A DNA stretch of 9,530 nucleotides, from positions 1 to 9,530 of the forward strand of contig DEJH01000012.1 of NCBI GenBank assembly GCA_002353275.1, read 5' to 3'. The notes under the pieces are model-generated. The model searched no databases. It was given only the letters and a program-made list of their open reading frames with translations, and was not told the DNA's origin. Within the stretch, counting starts at the first letter, position 1. Every line of letters starts with the position of its first letter. Source of the DNA: Caryophanales bacterium UBA2753. Lineage in GTDB: Bacteria > Bacillota_I > Bacilli_A > RFN20 > CAG-826. Of the stretch, positions 1-8,118 are shown one piece after another. Position numbers and translations under genes: made by a program.

Positions 1-140
1 GAATTTCGTGCGTTTGCCTTATTTGAAATAGTCTTTTTAGAAGAATTGTTTTCTTTATTGCTAAAATAAATGGCCATGCCAAAAATAGCAAATGCCGCTA
101 TTACAACAAAGATAATCAAGAATATAAGTCCATCACTCAT
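1..140 (-). CDS. Partial small membrane-anchored protein (3' end beyond the window)
   Basis: An open frame of 46 codons plus 2 bases begins at ATG 140 on the minus strand and runs off the left edge without a stop. It begins MSDG, then a strongly hydrophobic stretch at about residues 5-26 (LIFLIIFVVIAAFAIFGMAI), then a polar Lys/Asn/Ser-rich segment. This is a single N-terminal membrane anchor with positive charges behind it, which predicts the remainder on the cytoplasmic side. No cleavage site is evident. Such an anchor followed by a polar linker begins many proteins, RmuC-like nucleases among them, but the visible part does not identify the family. No strong ribosome binding site is seen. 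It lies 55 bp after the 246-residue gene on the same strand. Confidence 0.6.
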   Translation of the reverse strand, partial: MSDGLIFLIIFVVIAAFAIFGMAIYFSNKENNSSKKTISNKANARN

Positions 141-195
141 AAAAAGATATTACCACTAGACTATTTAAACAATGAATAGACGAATATATAAAACG

Positions 196-936
196 TTACC
201 AATCAATGTACAATTTGATATAAGTATCATTCATTGGTCCACATTTAACGTTGCTACAATCTCTAGCAACCGCAATTAATGAATCAATCTTAGACAAATC
301 AATTATTTCATACCTATCTAAATCACGATAGATTATATAGTCAACAGAAGACATTTCCTCCTTAATATATTGAAGAAGTTGCTTATCTTCACTAATCCTA
401 TAAAACCTTACTTGGTAACTGTTAAGAGGATAAAAAAGGCTCCCGCCCTGTTTCTCAATTAAAAAAACAATAGTTTGATTTACGCATTTGCTCTTACTTA
501 AAGAACATAAATGCTGCTCAGCGTTCTTCTTGAATGACTTAACAAAATTTTCATATGAAAAGCCATTGTGTTGGTTTTCAATTGTGATAGTTTGAAATGA
601 ATGAGGCTGATATGGACTATTAATAAATTCGTTATCTTGCTTTTTAATTTCTTCCTCATTTAATCGCTGATAATTGGCACTGTCTCTTTTATATTTGGAG
701 CCTTTTTTGTCTTCACCAGCGGTGGTTACTTCAAAATGTTCGATTATTCCACCATCGAAAAAGAAATCGGGAAAATCATTAGAATTCTCATTTTGATGTG
801 CACTAGATAAAATAGCGCTCATTATAGAATAATCTGAATTATCAAATTCTTTTTTCAAAGCATTTGAAAATAAAAAGCTTTCTTTAATTTTGTTCAAACA
901 ATCCAACTCGTTTTTTCTCGTTCTTTTTTCTTCCAT
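196..936 (-). CDS. Hypothetical protein with possible PD-(D/E)xK-like nuclease signature
   Basis: A 246-residue protein, rich in charged residues, with no signal peptide or membrane segment. I do not recognise its family with certainty. The most telling part is FPDFFFDGGIIEHFEVTT at residues 55-72, followed by a Lys-rich GEDKKGSKYKRD at 74-85. An Asp in a PDF turn, a short hairpin and then a hydrophobic strand ending in E-x-E/E-V is the layout of PD-(D/E)xK nucleases. The usual Lys after E69-V70 is replaced by Thr, and a downstream Lys would have to substitute. Nuclease function is therefore a guess. A long amphipathic segment follows at about 89-145, then alternating strands. The ATG at 936 has no Shine-Dalgarno but has a TATAAT close upstream. 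It follows the DUF2971 gene by 95 bp on the same strand and could be co-transcribed. It ends in TAA. Confidence 0.75.
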   Translation of the reverse strand: MEEKRTRKNELDCLNKIKESFLFSNALKKEFDNSDYSIMSAILSSAHQNENSNDFPDFFFDGGIIEHFEVTTAGEDKKGSKYKRDSANYQRLNEEEIKKQDNEFINSPYQPHSFQTITIENQHNGFSYENFVKSFKKNAEQHLCSLSKSKCVNQTIVFLIEKQGGSLFYPLNSYQVRFYRISEDKQLLQYIKEEMSSVDYIIYRDLDRYEIIDLSKIDSLIAVARDCSNVKCGPMNDTYIKLYIDW

Positions 937-943
937 TTTTACA

Positions 944-970
944 ATTATATTTTCTTATTTATATAAACAA
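944..970 (-). promoter_or_regulatory. Candidate promoter before the 246-residue gene
   Basis: A perfect TATAAT (949-944, minus strand) lies 7 nt before the ATG at 936. TTGTTT at 970-965 is a possible -35 but the spacer is only 15 bp; TATTGT at 972-967 gives 17 bp with a poorer match. If used, transcription would begin at or next to the ATG, giving a leaderless or almost leaderless message, which fits the absence of a Shine-Dalgarno. In such AT-rich DNA the match could be chance. Confidence 0.35.
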
Positions 971-1031
971 TATACATGGGTGGGGTATTTTGGGAAGATT
1001 ATATTTATAAGAACGATTAAGTGTACAGACA

Positions 1032-2135
1032 TTATTCTCTCTTCATTATTTTATTAATGTCTTCTTGAGTTATGCCTCTTATCATAACTTCTTGTTTGTC
1101 ATAATCAATATCAGTGATCTTTAACTCAAAGTTATTCTTATTTGCCCACATTGTTATTCTTTCAAAATCAGTTTTATTAATATTGTGTCCAACAATAATT
1201 GATGAGACTAAAGGACCTAGAAATGCGCTGTTTGCCTTTCCAATTGCTCTCCATTCATTTTCATTTGACCATCTATCTTTTTTCTTAGAACATAAAGTCT
1301 TTATCATCCAGTGATGAAATATTATTCCACTATTGAACTTATTGCCTTTTCCATCAATGTTAATGGTTGCTATTGTTGATTCGAATAATGGTTTAAACCA
1401 ATCATCATCTTTTTTGTCCACATAACTCACTGGATATAAGCTTGAAATAAATCTTATTGATCCCTTTGATTTGCATGGGTTAGTTAAATCATATTCAATA
1501 CAATAACCTCTGAATTCATCGGCATATAGAGCCCATAAGTTTTCATTAGAGTAGCTATCACACATGCAGAATGCTCCCATATAGTCATTTATGTTCATAA
1601 GTAGCTGCATGCCCTTATTAAATTCAGAATTATCATTCATTTTTGTGTCCAATCCTTCAAAAATATAAGTAAGGGAACTGATAACTGTTCTGAGCTCTTT
1701 TTGTTCTCCCTCGTCAACGAACTCTTTGACTCTATTAAATATTGATTCAGTATCAAAATGTTCTTCTAGAAATAGATCAAATATGGTTTCAGCTAATTTA
1801 TTATCTATAGAAGGAAACCTATTAATGAGAATATTGATTATTGTATCTCTATAGTATTTACACATTGCCTCTCCATCAAATTTAGAAATTCTTCTTTTAG
1901 TTGAAGAGGTAATGCCTTCAAAAATATCATTTAGATTATTAAATGAGGCAGTATAAATATTTCTTTTTCCAACATAAAAATCAATTCTCCCATCTTCTCC
2001 ACTTTTTCTATACTTATATAAGTGCTTAGGAATCTCTTTAAGAAATGGATGGTTCAATTCTTTTGTTTCAAATACAGAAAGTTTCTTTGTCTGAAAATAG
2101 AATTCAATAGATTTATAGTAAAAATCTTTTTTCAT
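1032..2135 (-). CDS. DUF2971 family protein, fourth gene of the hsd operon
   Basis: A 367-residue protein that I recognise as DUF2971 from its motif order. LYKYR is at 39-43 and NDIFEG at 69-74. The core at about 189-216 runs from FCMCDSYSNENLW to RGYCIEYD. A late WSNENEWRAI lies at 289-298, then IIVGHNIN at 313-320. No signal peptide or membrane segment is seen, so it should be cytoplasmic. The biochemical activity of the family is not known to me. Its ATG is only 2 nt beyond the hsdR TAA (TAAATATG), with just a weak GGAA as ribosome binding site, so translation probably depends on readthrough coupling from hsdR. This makes it part of the restriction operon transcript. No terminator is visible after its TAA. 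It could be a helper, an immunity or effector factor, or a passenger of the island. Confidence 0.8.
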   Translation of the reverse strand: MKKDFYYKSIEFYFQTKKLSVFETKELNHPFLKEIPKHLYKYRKSGEDGRIDFYVGKRNIYTASFNNLNDIFEGITSSTKRRISKFDGEAMCKYYRDTIINILINRFPSIDNKLAETIFDLFLEEHFDTESIFNRVKEFVDEGEQKELRTVISSLTYIFEGLDTKMNDNSEFNKGMQLLMNINDYMGAFCMCDSYSNENLWALYADEFRGYCIEYDLTNPCKSKGSIRFISSLYPVSYVDKKDDDWFKPLFESTIATINIDGKGNKFNSGIIFHHWMIKTLCSKKKDRWSNENEWRAIGKANSAFLGPLVSSIIVGHNINKTDFERITMWANKNNFELKITDIDYDKQEVMIRGITQEDINKIMKRE

Positions 2136-2137
2136 AT

Positions 2138-5100
2138 TTAATATATTCCAAAGAATTTCTCAAAGAACTCAATTATTTTAGTAATAACTCTTTGTTTCTT
2201 TTCTAATCTGTTACTGCCACCGAATCTTGACATAGCAGGAAGAATATTGTCTAAATCAGTACCATTAGTTTTTACATATCCATCTCTAAAGCAGCCTGAA
2301 ATAAACTCTCTCGCTTCTTTTTCTTTAAGATTCTCCTCAGTAATGATTTGCTTTAATGATTTCTCTTTTTCTTCAGCAAAGAATTTATGCCATTCGTCCA
2401 TAACATCATCAACTTCATTTATTCCTTGTAAGAAGCTCTGAATAAGGGCTTTCTTGCTGCGCAATTCAGGTGAAGCATCTATTGCTTTTTGAATAGCGAT
2501 AAGCACTTCTCTATCCTTACAGTGCGAATCATGATACTTAGTTACAAGCATCAAAATGTAATCAATATTTATTTCAATTTGTCTGATTAATTCGATTTCA
2601 AAAACAATATCGTCATTGACTACTACTGTTTCTCCGTTTCTGCTTGCCATAACTTCAGGCTTTAAGTCTAAGTAACGTCCACAGTAGTCTTGGAAATCAA
2701 TTTCTGACACTATTTCATTTCCTTCAAAATCATCGAATGATGATAGGAGGTTCTTCATTCTCAGAATAGCGCCAAATAATTTAAGGAAGTCTTTTTGTTT
2801 GTCTTCTCCCTCAATTCGAGGTTCACTAAGAGGATATTTAGCTTGTAATTCATCAATGAGTTCTTTGTATCCTTTATGATAAACACCTTTCTCATCAGTG
2901 TAGCCATTGTAATAATCATTAAATCCTTTTAATAACACTATTCCAGAGGCTTTCTTATCACCAAATAACGCTATTGCTTCATCAACTTTCTTTTGAAGTG
3001 GTCTAAAGCAGACAATATTTCCAAATGTCTTAATACTGTTAAGGATTCTGTTTGTTCTTGAGAACGCTTGCATTAAGCCATGCATCTTAAGGTTCTTATC
3101 AACCCAAAGTGTGTTTAATGTTGTAGCATCAAAACCAGTTAAGAACATATTAACTACAATTAAGAGATCAATTTCCTTATTTTTCATTCTTAAAGATAGT
3201 TCTCTATAGTAGTTTTGGAAGCCATCCCCTTCAGTAGAGAAGTTGGTATTAAACATTTGGTTATAATCTTTAATTGCGGCCTCTAAGAAATCTCTAGAAT
3301 TCTTATCTAATTTAGATGTGCTTTCTGGGTTTTCTTCATCGATAATGCCATCAATTTCTTCTTCGTTAGCTCCATAAGAATAAATAATAGCGATTCTTAA
3401 CTTATGACTATCGTCTAAGTGTTCCATTTGCTTTTTGAATTCAGAATAATATAACTTCGCAGAATCAATGGATGAAGTAGCTAAAATAGAATTAAAACCA
3501 CTCAATCTCTTTTTATCTCTTAATTCTTCTTTTCCTTTAGCGACATCATGAACATTAGAAATTACAGAATGAGCATATGATTTCTCGTTTCTATATGTTT
3601 TTTGGTTGAAATGATCAAGTATGTATTTTGTAACAAGCGAAATTCTTTCAGGAGCATTAAACGCAGCTTCTCTATCAATATCTCTTACTTGTTCATCTTC
3701 AATTTCTTCTGGTTCTTCCATTGTCTTAATGTAATCAACTTTAAAAGGAAGAACATTTCTATCACTAATAGCATCAATGACAGTATATACATGTAATTGT
3801 TCTCCAAAGGCTTGAGCGGTTGTCTTTAAATGTGGATTAGCACCACTAGAAGCATTCACACTAAAAATAGGTGTACCTGTAAAGCCAAAGATATAGTATT
3901 TCTTAAAGTTTCTAACAATCGCTGTATGCATATCACCAAATTGGCTTCTATGGCATTCATCAAAAATGAGAACTACTTTCTTATCAAAAATAGGATGATT
4001 CTTATTTTGATCAATAAAAATAGATAGTTTTTGGATAGTTGTAATAATGATATGAGCGTTAAGATCTTCTAATTGTCTTTTTAAAATCGCGGTAGAAGTA
4101 TTAGAGTTAGCTGCCCCTTTTTCAAAACGGTCATACTCTCGCATCGTTTGGTAATCGAGGTCTTTTCTATCAACAACAAATAGGACCTTGTCAATATATT
4201 CAAGCTTAGACGCTAATCTTGCAGTTTTGAACGATGTAAGTGTCTTTCCACTTCCGGTTGTATGCCAAATATAGCCACCAGCTTCAATGGAGCCATATTT
4301 CTTATAGTTAGTTGCAATTTCAATTTTATTAAGTATTCTTTCAGTTGCGGCTATTTGATATGGACGCATAACTAAAAGCTTTTCTTCTGCTGTAAATACA
4401 CAATACTTAGTAAGAATATTTAATAAAGTATGCTTAGCAAAGAATGTTCTAGTGAAATCCACTAAATCTGGAATGATTTTGTTTTTTGCGTCAGCCCAGA
4501 ATGATGTGAATTCAAAAGAATTACTAGTTTTCTCGCTTTTGACAGTTTTATTTTGATCTTTGACATGAGAAAACCTAGTTGTATTTGAATAATATTTAGT
4601 GTGAGTTCCGTTTGAAATAACAAATATCTGGACATATTCAAATAATCCGCATCCAGCCCAGAATGAGTCTCTTTGATATCTATTAATCTGGTTGAACGCT
4701 TCTCTGATAGCAACACCACGCCTTTTAAGTTCAACATGAACTAAAGGAAGACCATTAACTAAGATTGTTACATCGTAACGATTTTTATAAGTCCCTTTTG
4801 TTACCTCATATTGATTGATGACTTGGAGTCTATTGTTGTGGATATTTTGTTTATCAAGAATCTTAATGTTTTTGGTTTCGCCATTATCTCTTCTTATAGA
4901 GAAAACATGGTTTTCTTGAACGTTATATGTTTTTTCTTTAATTCCAGCATTTGGTTTAAGTAAATATTGAGTTAAGAATTGCCTCCACTCATTATCAGAA
5001 AACCTATAATCATTTAATAAGGAAAGTTGAACACGTAAATTATCCAGCAAGTCTTTTTCTTCATGGATAGAAACATATTCATAAGCCTGCTCACCAAGCA

Positions 5101-5224
5101 TACGAATAAATTCTCTTTCAAGAGTAGCTTCACTTTGATAAGCATCGGAACGTGACGCTGCTGGTTTATATTCAGCAACAACGGTTTCTTCATTGGATTG
5201 AGAAATTACAGTATATTGCGCCAT
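2138..5224 (-). CDS. hsdR: Type I restriction-modification endonuclease/translocase subunit HsdR
   Basis: A 1028-residue motor and nuclease subunit, close to EcoR124I HsdR (about 1038). It uses ATP to pull DNA toward the HsdM-HsdS core and cuts it far from the target. The N-terminal nuclease domain has D151, E165 and K167 (VELKRR) as the PD-(D/E)xK triad, at the same residue numbers as published for EcoR124I, followed by Q179...Y183. The superfamily 2 helicase motifs are complete: Walker A TTGSGKT at 322-328, DECH at 422-425, FTGTP at 448-452, motif V VNMFLTGFDA at 691-700 and motif VI QAFSRTNR at 719-726. A helical C-terminal part from about 800 to 1028 would dock on the methylase. Its ATG overlaps the hsdS TAA by one base, and its TAA is 2 nt from the next gene. 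All catalytic residues are present, so it should be active. Confidence 0.97.
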   Translation of the reverse strand: MAQYTVISQSNEETVVAEYKPAASRSDAYQSEATLEREFIRMLGEQAYEYVSIHEEKDLLDNLRVQLSLLNDYRFSDNEWRQFLTQYLLKPNAGIKEKTYNVQENHVFSIRRDNGETKNIKILDKQNIHNNRLQVINQYEVTKGTYKNRYDVTILVNGLPLVHVELKRRGVAIREAFNQINRYQRDSFWAGCGLFEYVQIFVISNGTHTKYYSNTTRFSHVKDQNKTVKSEKTSNSFEFTSFWADAKNKIIPDLVDFTRTFFAKHTLLNILTKYCVFTAEEKLLVMRPYQIAATERILNKIEIATNYKKYGSIEAGGYIWHTTGSGKTLTSFKTARLASKLEYIDKVLFVVDRKDLDYQTMREYDRFEKGAANSNTSTAILKRQLEDLNAHIIITTIQKLSIFIDQNKNHPIFDKKVVLIFDECHRSQFGDMHTAIVRNFKKYYIFGFTGTPIFSVNASSGANPHLKTTAQAFGEQLHVYTVIDAISDRNVLPFKVDYIKTMEEPEEIEDEQVRDIDREAAFNAPERISLVTKYILDHFNQKTYRNEKSYAHSVISNVHDVAKGKEELRDKKRLSGFNSILATSSIDSAKLYYSEFKKQMEHLDDSHKLRIAIIYSYGANEEEIDGIIDEENPESTSKLDKNSRDFLEAAIKDYNQMFNTNFSTEGDGFQNYYRELSLRMKNKEIDLLIVVNMFLTGFDATTLNTLWVDKNLKMHGLMQAFSRTNRILNSIKTFGNIVCFRPLQKKVDEAIALFGDKKASGIVLLKGFNDYYNGYTDEKGVYHKGYKELIDELQAKYPLSEPRIEGEDKQKDFLKLFGAILRMKNLLSSFDDFEGNEIVSEIDFQDYCGRYLDLKPEVMASRNGETVVVNDDIVFEIELIRQIEINIDYILMLVTKYHDSHCKDREVLIAIQKAIDASPELRSKKALIQSFLQGINEVDDVMDEWHKFFAEEKEKSLKQIITEENLKEKEAREFISGCFRDGYVKTNGTDLDNILPAMSRFGGSNRLEKKQRVITKIIEFFEKFFGIY

Positions 5225-6435
5225 TATGCTTTCAACTTCTTAAATGTTAGTAATTTATCACGATAATACTCATATTGTTTTTGACGAGCTTCTATTTCTG
5301 CGGGGAGGCCTTTATTTACATCTTTGCAAAATGTTTCAAAAGAATCTAACAAGTTAACAATTCTGTTTTGTTCATCTAAAGGCGGAAGCGAAATATAAAA
5401 TTCATTCAACCAGCCTGTATTCAAATTAATCTTTGCAGCGCCGTATGTTTTCCCATTTACCTGAGACCAAAAATGCTTAGAATTAATCCAGTGCTTAAGA
5501 TATTTGTTTGATAAAAGTTTTTTATTTTTAACTCGCATAAAGCCAAGACTAACAAACATGCACAGATCAATGTCGCATTCAACAATGACAGGGTGGCCTA
5601 AATTGGAACCAACCCTAGTAAACAAAACATCTCCGTTTCTAGGCTTTGCATTAGAAGTTGCTTTATCATAATCTTCTTTTGAGATGTATTTGACATCTGA
5701 CAAATCTAAAAAATCTTTAGAAGTATCTTTGGCTGATATAAAAGTAACTCCTTTTTCGACATAATTTGGGGTTGCTGTTAAACCCAAACATATATCTACA
5801 ACTTCTTTTAATTTATAAGTAACACTAGTCGAGCTTATTAGTTTCTCTCTATAAAAGGAAAACTGATTATTTCTAGCTGTAAGCTCTGCTGTAAGCTCTG
5901 TGAAATTATCCAAAATACGGACAATTTCACACTGCACCTCCATAGGAGGCACAGGAATTTTAATTTCGACAATCTTAGCCATGTCTGGATGTTGAACACT
6001 TCCACCTCTAAAACAGGATTGAATATAGTCGTTTTTCTTTAGCAAATAATAATAAATAAACTTTAAAAAATATTTATTAGGATCCTTCGATGACAACAAA
6101 ATATTGCCACCATCAACAAATTTTCCATCATGATATTTAATGTTTGCGGTTCCTCCAGAAGGTATAGTAACGACTTCTCCACTATTTACAACTTTTTGAG
6201 CAACTTCTTCGTTTGTGCGTCCTTCAAATTTGCCTACAGAAAGAAGCTTTACGTTTCCACCAACATTAAGTGATTTTAATTTTTCGGCTGAAACATGACA
6301 AAAATTTAAAACTTTTGCTTGTTTGTTTTTATCAACGCCAATAAATCTTTTGTCGAAATTGACAACAGACCAAAGAGGAACAAACCTAATCCCTTTAGGA
6401 CATAACTTATTTATGAGTTCTTCTAATCTATTCAT
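5224..6435 (-). CDS. hsdS: Type I restriction-modification specificity subunit HsdS with TAEL-type spacer repeat
   Basis: A 403-residue specificity subunit that recognises a bipartite DNA target and holds HsdM and HsdR. Target-recognition domain 1 spans about 15-160. A central helical spacer lies at about 163-202 and contains TELTAELTA at 179-187. Target-recognition domain 2 spans about 205-350, and a C-terminal helical region runs from about 351 to 403. The two helical regions are related: VPPMEVQ...IVRILDNF at 162-178 and LPPLDEQ...IVNLLDSF at 350-366, each followed by a FYREKL or YYRDKL type ending. Its length matches EcoR124I HsdS (about 404). The spacer repeat is encoded by a perfect 12-bp tandem duplication. 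It starts 8 nt after hsdM, with a weak AGG within the junction. Its TAA overlaps the hsdR ATG by one base (TAATG), so the two are probably translationally coupled. The DNA target cannot be read from the sequence. Confidence 0.96.
   Translation of the reverse strand: MNRLEELINKLCPKGIRFVPLWSVVNFDKRFIGVDKNKQAKVLNFCHVSAEKLKSLNVGGNVKLLSVGKFEGRTNEEVAQKVVNSGEVVTIPSGGTANIKYHDGKFVDGGNILLSSKDPNKYFLKFIYYYLLKKNDYIQSCFRGGSVQHPDMAKIVEIKIPVPPMEVQCEIVRILDNFTELTAELTARNNQFSFYREKLISSTSVTYKLKEVVDICLGLTATPNYVEKGVTFISAKDTSKDFLDLSDVKYISKEDYDKATSNAKPRNGDVLFTRVGSNLGHPVIVECDIDLCMFVSLGFMRVKNKKLLSNKYLKHWINSKHFWSQVNGKTYGAAKINLNTGWLNEFYISLPPLDEQNRIVNLLDSFETFCKDVNKGLPAEIEARQKQYEYYRDKLLTFKKLKA
5877..5900 (-). repeat. Perfect 12-bp tandem repeat (2 copies) in the hsdS spacer
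   Basis: CTGTAAGCTCTG on the plus strand occurs twice with no mismatch (5877-5888 and 5889-5900). Read in the hsdS frame each unit encodes four residues (Thr-Ala-Glu-Leu, cyclically), giving TELTAELTA at HsdS residues 179-187. It lies in the helical linker between the two recognition domains, the place and unit length of the TAEL repeat of EcoR124I (two copies) and EcoR124II (three copies). Gain or loss of a unit keeps the reading frame and would alter the spacing between the two half-sites. Confidence 0.93.
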
Positions 6436-6443
6436 TGAAATAC

Positions 6444-7994
6444 CTATTTTTCTATATCCTCAATAATCTTTTTGATTTCCGCTCTAAGAACTTCTTCTCT
6501 AGTAACAATCTCATCGATCTCTTTATTCAGCTTAACAATATCAACCTTTTCTCTTGTGTCTTCTTTTTCAACATAAGTGGAAACTGATAAGTTGTAGTCG
6601 TTTTCTTTAACTAATTCATAAGGAGCGACTTTAACTATATGAACCAAGTCTGCTCTGTCGTTGAAATATTTAACAATGTTTTCAATATTCTTGTCTTCCA
6701 ATCGATTGTTATTTGTAACCTTAACAAATTCTTTAGAAGCATCAATAAACAAAATGTTTGTATCAGCCTTGTTCTTCTTAAGAACCATAATGCATGTAGC
6801 GATTGATGTGCCAAAGAATAAGTTATCTGGTAATTGAATAACACAATCAACAAAGTTATTATCAACTAAATATTTTCTAATTTTTTGTTCTGCCCCACCT
6901 CTATACATAATTCCAGGGAAACAAACGATAGAAGCTGTACCATTAGTCTTTAACCATGCAAGAGAGTGCATAACGAAAGCTAAATCAGCTTTACCTCTAG
7001 GAGCAAGAACGCCTGCGGGAGCAAAACGAGGATCATTAATTAATAATGGATTTTCATCTCCTGCCCATTTAATGGAATAAGGAGGATTTGAAACAATGAC
7101 TTCAAATGGTTCATTATCCCAATGTTGAGGGGAAATCAATGTATCTTCGCAAGCGATATTGAATTTATCAAATCCAATGCCATGTAAGAACATGTTAATT
7201 CTACAAAGATTGTATGTCGTGATATTAATTTCTTGACCAAAGAATCCTCTATGCACTTTACCTTTTCCAAGAACTTCTTCTGCCTTTAATAGCAAGGAAC
7301 CAGAACCACAAGCAGGATCGTAAACACCATCAACCTCAGTTTTACCGACAGTAGCTAATCTCATCAAGAGTTCAGATACTTCCTGAGGGGTGAAGAACTC
7401 ACCACCACTTTTACCGGCGTTCGATGCATACATAGACATCAAGTATTCATATGCATCACCAAATGCATCAATTTTGCTATCTGTGTATTGAAGAGGCATA
7501 TCACCAATCTTTTCTAAGATTTTAGTAAGCTTCTCATTTCTTTTAGCAACTGTAGCGCCTAATTTGTTTGAGTTAACATCAATGTCATCAAATAAGCCAG
7601 AGAAGTCACCTTCGCTCTGTGTACCAGACGCTGATTCTTCTATATGTTTAAAAACACGTTCCAGTGTTTCATTTAAATTTTCATCTTGAGATGCATGTCT
7701 TCTGACATTGCAAAAAAGTTCACTAGGAAGAATGAAGAAGCCAACATCACTAACCATTTCTTCTCTAATGGTTTCTGCTTCTTTATCACTTAATCTTGCA
7801 TATGAGAAAGATGGATTGCCACTCTTATGTTCGTTATCATCAATGTATCTTTCTAAATGTTCAGAAATATATCGATAAAACATAATTCCTAAGATGTACT
7901 GCTTGAAATCCCAACCGTCAACACTACCTCTTAAATCATCAGCAATGCTCCAAATATGACGATGAAGTTCTTCTCTTTCTGTATTAGCTGCCAT
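6444..7994 (-). CDS. hsdM: Type I restriction-modification DNA methyltransferase subunit HsdM
   Basis: A 516-residue N6-adenine methyltransferase subunit, which works as a 2:1 complex with HsdS and transfers methyl from S-adenosylmethionine to adenine in the target. The N-terminal helical HsdM domain covers about 8-165. GGEFFTP lies at 197-203, followed by SAM-binding motif I DPACGSG at 226-232 and catalytic motif IV NPPY at 303-306. A C-terminal helical tail of about 480-516 probably contacts HsdS. The length is normal for EcoR124I-type HsdM (about 520). The start is supported by AGGGAGA 8 nt upstream. It ends in TAG, with 8 nt before hsdS, and is the first gene of the hsd operon. No frameshift or missing motif is seen, so the methylase should be active. 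Confidence 0.97.
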   Translation of the reverse strand: MAANTEREELHRHIWSIADDLRGSVDGWDFKQYILGIMFYRYISEHLERYIDDNEHKSGNPSFSYARLSDKEAETIREEMVSDVGFFILPSELFCNVRRHASQDENLNETLERVFKHIEESASGTQSEGDFSGLFDDIDVNSNKLGATVAKRNEKLTKILEKIGDMPLQYTDSKIDAFGDAYEYLMSMYASNAGKSGGEFFTPQEVSELLMRLATVGKTEVDGVYDPACGSGSLLLKAEEVLGKGKVHRGFFGQEINITTYNLCRINMFLHGIGFDKFNIACEDTLISPQHWDNEPFEVIVSNPPYSIKWAGDENPLLINDPRFAPAGVLAPRGKADLAFVMHSLAWLKTNGTASIVCFPGIMYRGGAEQKIRKYLVDNNFVDCVIQLPDNLFFGTSIATCIMVLKKNKADTNILFIDASKEFVKVTNNNRLEDKNIENIVKYFNDRADLVHIVKVAPYELVKENDYNLSVSTYVEKEDTREKVDIVKLNKEIDEIVTREEVLRAEIKKIIEDIEK

Positions 7995-8002
7995 AAAGCA
8001 AG

Positions 8003-8009
8003 TCTCCCT
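8003..8009 (-). promoter_or_regulatory. Ribosome binding site of hsdM
   Basis: AGGGAGA on the minus strand lies 8 nt before the hsdM ATG. It is the best Shine-Dalgarno match in the window and fixes the hsdM start at 7994. Confidence 0.75.
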
Positions 8010-8016
8010 ATTATTA

Positions 8017-8045
8017 ACTATATAATTTATGGCTTTTCATAATAA
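8017..8045 (-). promoter_or_regulatory. Weak candidate promoter for hsdM-hsdS-hsdR
   Basis: On the minus strand TTATTA (8045-8040) and TATAGT (8022-8017) are 17 bp apart, about 22 nt ahead of the hsdM start codon. Both hexamers are poor matches in a very AT-rich stretch, and the -35 overlaps the alternative hairpin. A promoter is expected here because the upstream gene appears to be terminated, but this exact placement is weak. Confidence 0.25.
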
Positions 8046-8051
8046 AAAGCC
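8031..8051 (-). promoter_or_regulatory. Perfect 7-bp hairpin, alternative to the terminator (possible attenuator element)
   Basis: On the minus strand GGCTTTT (8051-8045) is perfectly complementary to AAAAGCC (8037-8031), with a 7-nt loop. Its first arm is the same stretch that closes the preceding terminator hairpin, so the two structures cannot form together. That is the geometry of a terminator/anti-terminator pair, placed 37 nt before the hsdM start codon. No leader peptide or ligand-binding fold is recognised, so regulation is only an inference. Confidence 0.4.
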
Positions 8052-8090
8052 CCGTTTCATATACGATGATAACATAAAAAGGGCTTCTTT
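8042..8090 (-). terminator. Rho-independent-like terminator after the Nudix fusion gene
   Basis: On the minus strand AAGCCC (8086-8081) pairs with GGGCTT (8052-8047), and the second arm runs into a T tract (8048-8044). The loop is long, about 28 nt, but contains an imperfect inner pairing around 8054-8073 (GTT...AAC, CAT...ATG). The element sits 33 nt past the TAG of the Nudix fusion gene, the right distance for its terminator. On the plus strand GGGCTT is followed by CTTT, so it may be weakly bidirectional. The stem is short and the loop long, so efficiency is uncertain. Confidence 0.5.
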
Positions 8091-8118
8091 ACTATTTAAT
8101 AGTTAAGAAAAGAGCGGC

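Noticed and set aside
975..993. G-rich patch GGG-T-GGGG-TATTTT-GGG in the AT-rich gap, possible G-quadruplex
   Set aside because: Only three G tracts are present, so a standard four-tract quadruplex cannot form; its isolation in AT-rich DNA is notable but unexplained.
3602..4027. Plus-strand open frames of about 64-65 codons (also near 1114, 2247 and 9323)
   Set aside because: They are antisense shadows of hsdR, DUF2971 and the Nudix fusion, low in complexity and without ribosome binding sites or family features.
4462..4737. 91-codon open frame inside hsdR on the same strand
   Set aside because: It is an out-of-frame shadow of the well-supported hsdR coding region and shows no protein-like motif of its own.
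5224..6435. Invertible or shuffling hsdS locus
   Set aside because: Only one hsdS, no recombinase gene and no silent partial hsdS copy or inverted repeats are in the window. The variation signal is confined to the 12-bp repeat.
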